From Kiritimatiellia bacterium (GTDB lineage Bacteria > Verrucomicrobiota > Kiritimatiellia > RFP12 > UBA1067): a stretch of DNA of 37,802 nt. This document shows positions 31,073 through 37,802 of this stretch, piece after piece. The DNA lies in the NCBI GenBank assembly GCA_016296065.1, contig JAEDKA010000036.1:1-37802 (forward strand), in the 5' to 3' direction. The translations under genes were made by a program, and so were the position numbers. Numbering within the stretch: position 1 is the stretch's first letter; each line of letters opens with the position of its first letter. The notes beneath the pieces were generated by a model that did not search any database, was not told the origin of the DNA, and worked only from the letters and a program-made list of their open reading frames with translations.

Positions 31073-32545
31073 TCACTCCTCCGCGACCGTCTTGAGGTCG
31101 TCGCCCGAAACGGACTCCCCGAGCGGGGGCGAGAGAGACACCTCCTCGCCCGGGACGACGCCGGAGAGGATGCGCACGAAGCGGCTGTTGTCCAGCCCCG
31201 TCTCGACCTTGCGCCGCTCGTCGCCCCCGGCGCGGCGCACCCAAACGTACGACTGCCCCGCGACGCGCACGACGCACTGCACAGGGACGTACACCGCCTT
31301 CTCGTACTGCTCGATGATGATCTCCGCCTTGCAGCCCATGCCGTTCCGGAGCTCGCCCTGTCCGTCGGGAATAAGCACCCGCGTCGGATACTCCTTGAGG
31401 TCGGGGTTCATCCACTTGCGCTCGTTGTCCGGCATCGGCGCGATCTTCGAGATCGTCCCGCTGAAGACGCGGTCGGGGAGCGCATCGCACCTGACACGGA
31501 CAGGCATTCCCGTCGAGATCGACTTCAGGTTCGCCTCGTGGATGTTGATCTTGGCCGAGAACGCGTCCGCCGTCGGAAGGATTATGAGCTCCTGCCGCTC
31601 CCAGACCTCCTGCCCCTCCTGCAGCGGCTCGCGGCCCATGCGCGAGGAGGCGTACACGACCTGTCCGCCGCGCGGCGCGCGAATCGTCGCCTTGTCGATC
31701 TGGTTCGTGATCTTGTCGTAGCGCTGCTGCTGCTTCCTGAACTCGCTCTCGCGGGCTCGCAGGTTGCTCTCCGCCTGCGCGACGGCCGACGACGCGCGCT
31801 TGCGCGTGCGCTCCAGGGCCATGCCCTTCTGCTTCACGTCGCTCCTGTACTTCGCGAGCTCGCGCTTGTGCGTGAACGTCTCGAGGAGGTCGAGCTCGCG
31901 CTTCGCTGACTCGAACGACAGCTGGCTCGACCGCCAGCTCAGCTCGTCGCCCTCGAGCTCCGTTTCGGATATGAAGTCCTCCGCGAAGAGCTTCTTCGAC
32001 CACTCGTACTTGTCCTTCGCCTGCTTCACCTGCTGCTCGCTGATCGCGAGGTGCCCCTTCTGGGCTATGAGCTTCGTAGGGTAGTCTCCGTTCTCGTACT
32101 TGTCGAGGTCCTCCTTGGCGAACTCGTATTCCTGCTCGGCGAGCTCTACGTCGCTCGCCGACTGGTTCTTCTGGATGTCGAGCGCCTCGCGCGCGACCTC
32201 GAGCGCGCTCTCGGCGTTGCGCAGCGTTATCTCCTGGCTGTCCTTCTCGTCGATCTTGGACGAGACGTCCAGCTGCACGAGCACCTCTCCCTCCTGGACG
32301 ATCTTTCCCTCGGGGACGAGCGTTATGATCGACGTGCGGCCCTGCACCTCGTTCTTGAGCGTAATCTGCTCGCTGGGCGCGATCTCGCCGTACTCCTCGA
32401 CGTTTATGACGAGAGGCCCCTCCTGCACAGTCGCATACAGCGACTGCGCCTCCCCTTCTTTACCGTCACGCCGTGAAAGCAACACCAGCGTCCCCAACAC
32501 CGCAGTTCCTGCAACACACATCAGTGCGATTGTCTTCTTCTTCAT
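31073..32545 (-). CDS. MacA-type periplasmic adaptor protein (HlyD/RND family)
   Basis: This 490-residue membrane-fusion protein has an N-terminal signal-anchor (about 5-24), a lipoyl/barrel-sandwich half (VNVEEYGEIAPSEQITLKNEVQGR) and a long coiled-coil hairpin (about 110-275) rich in Glu/Lys/Gln. The second barrel-sandwich half (ATIRAPRGGQVVYAS), a beta-barrel and a membrane-proximal domain (RNGMGCKAEIIIEQYEKAVYVPVQCVV) follow. It should link the MacB-type permease to an outer-membrane channel. The hairpin is longer than usual for MacA. It is first in the exporter operon and has an extended -10 eight bases before its ATG. Confidence 0.92.
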   Translation of the reverse strand: MKKKTIALMCVAGTAVLGTLVLLSRRDGKEGEAQSLYATVQEGPLVINVEEYGEIAPSEQITLKNEVQGRTSIITLVPEGKIVQEGEVLVQLDVSSKIDEKDSQEITLRNAESALEVAREALDIQKNQSASDVELAEQEYEFAKEDLDKYENGDYPTKLIAQKGHLAISEQQVKQAKDKYEWSKKLFAEDFISETELEGDELSWRSSQLSFESAKRELDLLETFTHKRELAKYRSDVKQKGMALERTRKRASSAVAQAESNLRARESEFRKQQQRYDKITNQIDKATIRAPRGGQVVYASSRMGREPLQEGQEVWERQELIILPTADAFSAKINIHEANLKSISTGMPVRVRCDALPDRVFSGTISKIAPMPDNERKWMNPDLKEYPTRVLIPDGQGELRNGMGCKAEIIIEQYEKAVYVPVQCVVRVAGQSYVWVRRAGGDERRKVETGLDNSRFVRILSGVVPGEEVSLSPPLGESVSGDDLKTVAEE

Positions 32546-32553
32546 TTGCGGAT

Positions 32554-32562
32554 ATTATATCA
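32554..32562 (-). promoter_or_regulatory. Extended -10 promoter of the exporter operon
   Basis: The minus strand reads TGATATAAT preceded by TTT, eight bases before the ATG at 32545. No Shine-Dalgarno is present, so a leaderless transcript is predicted. Confidence 0.65.
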
Positions 32563-32615
32563 AAATATCAGGCCACCCATCAAAGTCCGAACCCGAAAAA
32601 CGCGTGCAGTCGCCA

Positions 32616-32645
32616 TTGACAGGAACGGCGTGTTTGCTGTATTAT
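32616..32645 (+). promoter_or_regulatory. Consensus promoter of dtd
   Basis: TTGACA at 32616-32621 and TATTAT at 32640-32645 are separated by 18 bases, the clearest -35/-10 pair in the window. The ATG is seven bases after the -10, so the mRNA should be leaderless. It diverges from the exporter-operon promoter at 32554-32562. Confidence 0.75.
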
Positions 32646-32652
32646 TTGCGGC

Positions 32653-33096
32653 ATGAAGGCATTGGTGCAGCGAGTAACGGAGGCGAGCGTCGACATCGGC
32701 GGCGAAAGAGTCGCGGAGATCGGCGCCGGGTATCTCGTCCTCTTCGGGGTGACCCACGGCGACACGGAGGCGGACGCGGCGCGGCTCGCCGAACGGCTTT
32801 TCAAGCTGCGCATCTTCGAGGACGATGCAGGCAAGACGAACCGTTCCATAGTCGACATCGGCGGATCGGTGATAGTCGTCTCGCAGTTCACGCTGTACGC
32901 CGACACGGCGCACGGGAACCGCCCCGGATTCTCCGCCGCCGCCCGCCCCGAGCTCGCCGTCCCGCTCTACGAAAGCTTCGTCGCGCACCTAAGGGAGCTT
33001 CTAGGCGCGGAGAGAGTGCAGACCGGACGCTTCGGCGCGGACATGAAGGTGAGGCTTCTCAACGACGGACCATTCACCGTCGAGCTCGCCAGCTGA
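32653..33096 (+). CDS. dtd: D-aminoacyl-tRNA deacylase
   Basis: This 147-residue protein matches the full length of Dtd (E. coli 145), which hydrolyses D-amino acids and glycine from mischarged tRNA. It starts MKALVQRVTEASV and carries the two active-site motifs SQFTLYAD (SQxT) and the C-terminal NDGPFTVELAS (GP-type cis-proline motif, slightly varied from NxGPxT). It stands alone and converges with ruvB, whose stop is eight bases away. Confidence 0.95.
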   Translation: MKALVQRVTEASVDIGGERVAEIGAGYLVLFGVTHGDTEADAARLAERLFKLRIFEDDAGKTNRSIVDIGGSVIVVSQFTLYADTAHGNRPGFSAAARPELAVPLYESFVAHLRELLGAERVQTGRFGADMKVRLLNDGPFTVELAS

Positions 33097-33104
33097 CGCG
33101 GCGA

Positions 33105-34121
33105 TCAGAGTCCGAGCTCGCCCTGCCTCGCGGCGGGCTTCAGCCCGAGCGTATCCCACGCGAGCTTCGTCGCGACGCGCCCCTTCGGCGTGCGCTCGAG
33201 GTATCCCTCCATGATGAGGAACGGCTCGTAGGCCTCCTCGATCGTGTCCGGCTCCTCGCCGACGGATACGGCGATCGTCGAGAGCCCCACCGGTCCGCCG
33301 CCGAACTTCACGCAGATCGTCTCGAGGACGCGGCGGTCCATTTCGTCGAGTCCGTGCGGGTCGATCTCAAGAAGCGACAGCGACTCCTTCGCGACGCCGA
33401 GCGTTATGAAGTTGCCGGCCTTCACCTGGGCGTAGTCCCTGACGCGCCTCAGGAGGTTGTTCGCAATTCGCGGCGTGCCGCGCGCGCGGCGGGCGATTTC
33501 GAGCGCGCCCTCGGAGTCGATGTCGACGCCGAGCTTCGCGGCGCTGCGCGTCACGATCTCCGCGAGCTCAGGTGGCTCGTAGTAGTCGAGCCTGTTGACA
33601 AAGCCGAAGCGCGCGCGGAGCGGCGCCGCTATGAGCCCGATGCGCGTCGTAGCGCCGACGAGGGTGAAGCGCGGAAGCTCCAGCCGCACCGAGCGCGCGT
33701 TCGGGCCCTGGTCGAGCATGATGTCGATCGCGTAGTCCTCCATCGCGCTGTAGAGATACTCCTCGACCGTCTTCGCCATGCGGTGTATCTCGTCGATGAA
33801 GACAATGTCGCCCGGCTCGAGGGAGGTGAGCAGCCCCGCGAGGTCGCCAGGCTTGGTGATGACGGGACCCGACGTCGTCTTGACGTTCACTCCCATCGCC
33901 TGGCCGAGGATGTACGAAAGCGTAGTCTTGCCGAGGCCGGGCGGACCCGAGAACAGCACATGGTCCAGCGACTCGCCGCGCTCCTTCGCGGCGCGGACGG
34001 CAAGAAGCATCCTGTCGCGGACCTTCGCCTGGCCCACGAATCCGTCGAAGTCCGTCGGACGCAGCCTGTTGTCAAACGCCGTGGACCTGTTCAGCTCTTC
34101 GCTCTTGCGCTCTGCCTGCAT
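33105..34121 (-). CDS. ruvB: Holliday junction branch-migration helicase RuvB
   Basis: This 338-residue AAA+ ATPase (E. coli 336) has Walker A GPPGLGKTT, Walker B DIVFIDEIHRM, sensor 1 LVGATTRIG, arginine finger region APLRARFG, sensor 2 GTPRIANNLLRR, and the C-terminal winged-helix domain GGGPVGLSTIAVSVGEEPDTIEE. It drives branch migration with RuvA; ruvA and ruvC are not in the window. A -10 nine bases before the ATG predicts a nearly leaderless mRNA. Confidence 0.96.
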   Translation of the reverse strand: MQAERKSEELNRSTAFDNRLRPTDFDGFVGQAKVRDRMLLAVRAAKERGESLDHVLFSGPPGLGKTTLSYILGQAMGVNVKTTSGPVITKPGDLAGLLTSLEPGDIVFIDEIHRMAKTVEEYLYSAMEDYAIDIMLDQGPNARSVRLELPRFTLVGATTRIGLIAAPLRARFGFVNRLDYYEPPELAEIVTRSAAKLGVDIDSEGALEIARRARGTPRIANNLLRRVRDYAQVKAGNFITLGVAKESLSLLEIDPHGLDEMDRRVLETICVKFGGGPVGLSTIAVSVGEEPDTIEEAYEPFLIMEGYLERTPKGRVATKLAWDTLGLKPAARQGELGL

Positions 34122-34130
34122 ATGCCGTAT

Positions 34131-34139
34131 ATTTTACCA
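34131..34139 (-). promoter_or_regulatory. Extended -10 promoter of ruvB
   Basis: The minus strand reads TGGTAAAAT preceded by TT, nine bases before the ATG at 34121. No Shine-Dalgarno is present. Confidence 0.5.
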
Positions 34140-34168
34140 AATTCCGACGGCGCGCGCGGACGCATCCG

Positions 34169-34846
34169 TCACTCGAGCCCCCACTTCCGCTCAAGGCGTC
34201 GTCTTGCCGCGCTCCGCGCGGCGCGCGTGAGGTGCGGCCACGTGAGGCAGCGGATGAGCAGCCTCAGCCGCGCCGTGCGCCGGCGCATGGCGGCCGCGAG
34301 GGGGCTTTTTATCTTCGAGAAGTCTTCGTCCGAGCGGACGGCGAGGAGCCGCACGTCGCGTCCGGGGAACGCCGCGCGAAGGCGCCCCTCGGCGGACGCG
34401 CGCGCCCCCTCGGAGAGCGGACGCGCGTAGTCGCACCAGACGAAGAGCGTGCGCTTCGCCTTGCCGACGTTGTCGTACAGCCGCGCGATGCGGCGCTTGT
34501 ACTTTGCGGAGACCTGCGCGTAGGACTCGTCGAAGGGAAGCGTCTCGCGGAAGTCGTGGAAGAACCTTAGTCCCGTCGCGGAGTCCTCGTAGTGGTCGTT
34601 TCCCTTCCCGGGCGCGTCCGGCTCCTTCTCGAGCCTGCGCATGTTCGCCTTCTCGAGGAATCCGGCGAAGCGCGTCTCCACGAGCCTGAGCCTCGTTTCG
34701 AGGGGGGCCGCCGTAAGCCAGTCGAGGGGAGATGAGCACGACCTGAGGCCAAGCTTCCTGAGCATGGTGGCGCAGTGGCAGTCGTAGCCGATGCTCGCCA
34801 CGAAGTCGTATTCCTCGGCCAGCGGGTCTGTCGCGCGACTAGTCAT
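34169..34846 (-). CDS. DUF1796-type putative cysteine peptidase-like protein
   Basis: This 225-residue protein begins with the DUF1796 hallmark: YDFVASIGYDCHCATMLRKLGLRSCSSPLDWL, where Cys and the later His/Asp residues have been suggested to form a papain-like site. FHDFRE and a middle block LFVWCDY follow; the C-terminus is Arg-rich. Members often lie near glycosyltransferases or polysaccharide genes, and their function is not established. The start at 34846 overlaps the stop of the ABC exporter gene (ATGA). The frame could start at 34867, but the coupled start is preferred. Confidence 0.75.
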   Translation of the reverse strand: MTSRATDPLAEEYDFVASIGYDCHCATMLRKLGLRSCSSPLDWLTAAPLETRLRLVETRFAGFLEKANMRRLEKEPDAPGKGNDHYEDSATGLRFFHDFRETLPFDESYAQVSAKYKRRIARLYDNVGKAKRTLFVWCDYARPLSEGARASAEGRLRAAFPGRDVRLLAVRSDEDFSKIKSPLAAAMRRRTARLRLLIRCLTWPHLTRAARSAARRRLERKWGLE

Positions 34847-36813
34847 GTCATCTGCTGCATCTCGCACAGACGGCGGTAGACGCCGTTCTTCGCGATGAGC
34901 TCGTCGTGCGTGCCGCGCTCCACTATGCGGCCGTGGTCCATGACAAGGATCATGTCCGCATCACGTATCGTCGACAGACGGTGCGCGATGGCGAACGTCG
35001 TGCGGTTGGCCATAAGGTTGTTGAGCGCGTCCTGCACGAGGCGCTCCGTCACCGTGTCGAGCGCGCTCGTGGCCTCGTCGAGAATGAGGATCGGCGGATT
35101 CTTCAGTATCGCGCGCGCGATCGCGATGCGCTGCCGCTCGCCGCCGGAGAGCGAGAAGCCCTTTTCGCCGACGATGCGCGAATAGCCCTCGGGCTGCGCC
35201 ATTATGAACTCGTGCGCGTTGGCGAGCTTCGCCGCTGCGACGACCTGTTCGTGCGTCGCGCCAGGAGTGCCGTAGCGGATGTTGTTCTCGATCGTGTCGT
35301 TGAAGAGTATCGTCTCCTGCATGACCGCGCCGAGAAGCCGCCTGAGATCGCCTACGTCCACATCCTTGAGGTCGACTCCGTCGATGGTGATGCGCCCGGA
35401 CTGCGGATCGTAGAAGCGCGCGAGAAGCCCAGAGGTCGTCGACTTGCCGGACCCCGTCCCTCCCACTACCGCCACGACCTTCCCGCGCGGAATCTCGAAC
35501 GTGGCGTGCGACACCGCGTCGACCTCCGCGGACTCGTAGCGGAACGTTACGTCCTCGAACGAGATGCGGTCGTCGAAGGTTGCCTTGCGCACGGGGTTCG
35601 GGTTCACCGGAAGCTCCATGTGGCAGTCGAGCAGCGAGTAGATTCGGTTCAGCGAAGCCATCGACACCTCGACCTGCACCTGCAGCTTCGAGAGCTGCTT
35701 TATGGGCTTGTAGATGATGAGCAAAGGCGCGAGCATCGGCGCGACGTCCGACACCTTCACGTTCATCAAGTAGCACCAGACGAGGAATCCGCACAGGAGC
35801 AGCACGCCGACGGTCTCGACGGTCGGCGGCACGAGAAGCCCGAAGCGCAGTCCGCGCATCGTGGACTTGAGCAGGTACTTGTTCGTCGCCTCGTACTGCT
35901 GCCTCTCGTACTCCTCGGTGTTGTAGCTCTTCACGACGCGGATGCACGTGAGTATCTCGTGTATCTTCGCGCCGATCATCGATCCGCGCTCCATCGAGCG
36001 TCGGGACCACTTCTTGATCACGCTGCCTAGCATCTGTATCGGAAGGACGAAGAGCGGGAAGCCGATGAATATGAGGAACAGCGTCGGAAGCATGTGGTTC
36101 GACACGGCAAACCATATGATGAAGCCGAACGAAACGAGTATCTCGAACGGCGCAAGCGCGACCTCGGACAGTATAGTGGCGAGAATAGTCTGTATCTGCG
36201 TCGGATCCGCGCAGACGCGCATCATTATCTGCCCGACGTCCACCCTGCCGAAGAACTCAAGAGACTGCTTAGTCACGTGCTCGAGCATCTCCTGGCGGAG
36301 ATCCGCCACCGCGTGCGCCCCCGACCAGCTGAGGCAGTAGTGGTTGAGATACATTAGCAGCAGCCGCACGAACGCGAGCGCGGGCACTATGACGCATGCT
36401 ATGAGGAGCAGCGCGCCGCCCATTCCGCCCTGGTCGTTCTGAAGCTTTATGCCGCACTTGGCGGCGAGCTTCTCGACCTGCGGATACCAGCTCGGAAGCT
36501 TCGAGTTGCGCGCGATCTCGCGCTCCATCGCGCTGCGGTGGCGCTTCGGCGCGGCAGACATGCCGTCCGCACCCGCCGCCGTCTCAACTTCGGCGGCAAC
36601 AGCCCTGTTGTCCATTGCCTCGGCATGGCGTAGCGCCGGCTGCACGAGCTGGAACAACGGCACGAGGGTGCCCGCCGTGATCATTCCGCACAGGACGCCG
36701 ATCGCAAGCCTCAGTTTGTACTTGCGCGCGTACTTCCAAACCCTGCGGTATGCCTCCCACAGGGTGTAGTCGCGGTCGAAGAACTCCTTGCGGTACTGTA
36801 TCTTCTGCGCCAT
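34843..36813 (-). CDS. MsbA-type ABC exporter (fused membrane and ATPase domains)
   Basis: This 656-residue half-transporter has six transmembrane helices followed by an ATPase with Walker A GGTGSGKST, signature LSGGERQR, Walker B ILILDEATSALD and switch His in IAHRLST. The family flips lipid A, lipid-linked oligosaccharides or peptides out of the cytoplasm. It is longer than MsbA (582), mainly through about 70 extra polar residues (about 62-130) between helices 1 and 2, on the periplasmic side. It follows iorB by 19 bases and is coupled to the DUF1796 gene. With a DUF1796 partner, a lipid- or glycan-linked substrate is plausible. Confidence 0.92.
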   Translation of the reverse strand: MAQKIQYRKEFFDRDYTLWEAYRRVWKYARKYKLRLAIGVLCGMITAGTLVPLFQLVQPALRHAEAMDNRAVAAEVETAAGADGMSAAPKRHRSAMEREIARNSKLPSWYPQVEKLAAKCGIKLQNDQGGMGGALLLIACVIVPALAFVRLLLMYLNHYCLSWSGAHAVADLRQEMLEHVTKQSLEFFGRVDVGQIMMRVCADPTQIQTILATILSEVALAPFEILVSFGFIIWFAVSNHMLPTLFLIFIGFPLFVLPIQMLGSVIKKWSRRSMERGSMIGAKIHEILTCIRVVKSYNTEEYERQQYEATNKYLLKSTMRGLRFGLLVPPTVETVGVLLLCGFLVWCYLMNVKVSDVAPMLAPLLIIYKPIKQLSKLQVQVEVSMASLNRIYSLLDCHMELPVNPNPVRKATFDDRISFEDVTFRYESAEVDAVSHATFEIPRGKVVAVVGGTGSGKSTTSGLLARFYDPQSGRITIDGVDLKDVDVGDLRRLLGAVMQETILFNDTIENNIRYGTPGATHEQVVAAAKLANAHEFIMAQPEGYSRIVGEKGFSLSGGERQRIAIARAILKNPPILILDEATSALDTVTERLVQDALNNLMANRTTFAIAHRLSTIRDADMILVMDHGRIVERGTHDELIAKNGVYRRLCEMQQMT

Positions 36814-36832
36814 CTCGGTGCGGTGCGGCCTG

Positions 36833-37435
36833 TCAGGCCAGCGCTGCGGCGCGCCCGAGGGCGAACGCCTTCTTGTTGACTTCGAGGAGCTTGGCCTTCG
36901 GACCCGAGAGCATCTCGGCCATCGCCTGGAGCCAGAGCTCTTCCTTGAACGGACAGAGCGCCGAGAGTGCGCCCGCGAGCACCATGTTCATCGTGCGTGC
37001 GTTGCCGACCTCATCGGTCGCAACCTTCATCGCGTCTACGAGGATGAGGCTCTTTCCGAAGGTCTTCTTGACCTTGCCGTCGAGGTCCTCGGGCGTCTTC
37101 TGCTGTCCGGACGAGACGGTGACGGGAACGAGATAGAGGTCGTTGACGAGCGCCGTACCGCCCTTCGCGAGGATGCCCGAATTCCTGAGCGCCTCGACCT
37201 TGTCGAAGGACACGAGGATGTCCGCCGTGCCCTCCTGGATGATCGGCGAGGCTACAGACGAGCCAAAGCGCACCTGGCTCGTCACCGAGCCGCCGCGCTG
37301 GGCCATGCCGTGTATCTCGGACTTCTTTACGTCCATTCCCGCTATCGCCGCGGTCTTGGCAAGGATGTCCGCCGTGAGGATGATGCCCTGCCCGCCGACG
37401 CCGACGAGCGAAACGTTTACCGTCTTCATGCTCAC
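36833..37435 (-). CDS. iorB: Indolepyruvate ferredoxin oxidoreductase, beta subunit
   Basis: This 200-residue protein is the gamma-domain-type subunit of 2-oxoacid ferredoxin oxidoreductases: VSLVGVGGQGIILTADILAKTA, KKSEIHGMAQRGGSVTSQVRFG, GTADILVSFDKVEALR. IorB works with the thiamine-diphosphate subunit IorA to convert aryl pyruvates to aryl-acetyl-CoA with ferredoxin. No iorA is present next to it. The likely start is GTG 37435, overlapping the NifU-like stop as GTGA; ATG 37429 is the alternative. It sits in an operon after a NifU-like gene and before an ABC exporter. Confidence 0.9.
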   Translation of the reverse strand: MSMKTVNVSLVGVGGQGIILTADILAKTAAIAGMDVKKSEIHGMAQRGGSVTSQVRFGSSVASPIIQEGTADILVSFDKVEALRNSGILAKGGTALVNDLYLVPVTVSSGQQKTPEDLDGKVKKTFGKSLILVDAMKVATDEVGNARTMNMVLAGALSALCPFKEELWLQAMAEMLSGPKAKLLEVNKKAFALGRAAALA

Positions 37436-37650
37436 GCCACACGCTCCACGGTTATCTCCGGGTCAATCTCCTGAAGCCCCGCCTCGATGCCCTGCTTGAG
37501 CGTCATCATCGCGAACGGACAGCTCCCGCAGTGCCCGACGAGCTTGAGATACACGACCTTGCCCTCGATCTTGACGAGCTCGAGGTCGCCGCCGTCCGCC
37601 TGAAGCCCGACTCGAAGCTCGTCCAGCTTAGCCTTGATTTTTTCTTCCAT
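37432..37650 (-). CDS. NifU C-terminal-domain iron-sulfur scaffold protein
   Basis: This 72-residue protein is a stand-alone NifU-type domain: QADGGDLELVKIEGKVVYLKLVGHCGSCPFAMMTLKQGIEAGL with the CxxC (HCGSCP) that binds a transient iron-sulfur cluster. Such proteins pass clusters to apoproteins. The ATG at 37650 has AGGA about nine bases upstream; a GTG at 37668 is possible but lacks a site. It overlaps the iorB start, suggesting service to the ferredoxin oxidoreductase, whose partner IorA carries iron-sulfur clusters. Confidence 0.9.
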   Translation of the reverse strand: MEEKIKAKLDELRVGLQADGGDLELVKIEGKVVYLKLVGHCGSCPFAMMTLKQGIEAGLQEIDPEITVERVA

Positions 37651-37709
37651 TGTTTCAGATCCTGTCACTTTCTTGTGTGATACACCGCCTTATGCGGCCT
37701 TGTTTGACT

Positions 37710-37718
37710 ATTATACCA
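37710..37718 (-). promoter_or_regulatory. Extended -10 promoter of the nifU-like/iorB operon
   Basis: The minus strand reads TGGTATAAT. The leader to the ATG at 37650 is about 55 bases and has a small hairpin (CCGC/GCGG around 37685-37697). The presence of a promoter here argues that no iorA gene lies directly upstream in the same transcript. Confidence 0.6.
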
Positions 37719-37802
37719 CATTTTCGCCGTTCGATGGGGCGTGAGTTCAGGGTTTACGCATTTGAACTTACGCGCGTCAGGCGGCATGGTCTCTGGCTGT
37801 CC

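Noticed and set aside
32100..34430. 776-codon plus-strand open frame spanning dtd, ruvB and part of the adaptor gene
   Set aside because: It crosses three well-supported genes in other frames and has biased Arg/Ala/Glu composition without any motif.

Overview
The window is GC-rich DNA from a Gram-negative-type bacterium. It encodes an ExbB/ExbD motor, a MacAB-type exporter, an MsbA-type ABC exporter, a lipoprotein and many Sec-exported proteins. The mix points to the PVC superphylum, most likely a gut-type Kiritimatiellota/Verrucomicrobiota lineage: exported glycoside hydrolases, an exported FAD oxidoreductase, and a 1,511-residue protein of Ig-like and InlB-type repeats. This placement is inference; no rRNA or marker set is present.

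Layout. 117-1163 is an orphan membrane/coiled-coil protein. It is separated by a bidirectional terminator from two minus-strand tRNAs (Gln-CTG, Asp-GTC). 1522-9501 (minus) is a carbohydrate block: exported GH2 beta-galactosidase, exported GH43 enzyme, and a three-gene ribose-salvage set of exported nucleoside hydrolase, GRP/DMT-type sugar transporter and ribokinase. 9693-13903 (plus) holds bioB and mfd. 13933-21484 (minus) holds a lipoprotein, trmJ and a giant repeat protein flanked by two paralogous HEAT-like membrane-anchored proteins. 21548-28969 (minus) is a tightly coupled six-gene operon: exbB, exbD, a TPR protein, a TonB-like membrane-anchored VWA protein, a GT2 glycosyltransferase and an exported FAD oxidoreductase. 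29111-32545 (minus) is a MacA, MacB-ATPase, MacB-permease set. dtd (plus) and ruvB (minus) converge. 34169-37650 (minus) holds a NifU-like protein, IorB, an MsbA-type exporter and a DUF1796 protein.

Three things stand out. First, the ExbB/ExbD operon encodes a protein with a TonB/TolA-like transmembrane signature (S17, H21) and a proline/alanine-rich spacer, but with a von Willebrand A domain where a TonB C-terminal domain would be. This suggests a proton-driven envelope machine of unfamiliar type. Second, short repeats sit inside conserved coding genes or directly before start codons: GGGGAC(A/T)GTCCCC copies in mfd and bioB, repeat-like loops in the beta-galactosidase, and 7- and 8-bp tandem arrays before the transporter and ribokinase starts. 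Third, many promoters have an extended -10 (TGnTATAAT) only 7-10 bp from the ATG and no Shine-Dalgarno, which predicts leaderless mRNAs.

The genes are packed and no gene-free stretch exceeds about 200 bases. The first 100 bases and the last 85 bases hold nothing I can recognise.
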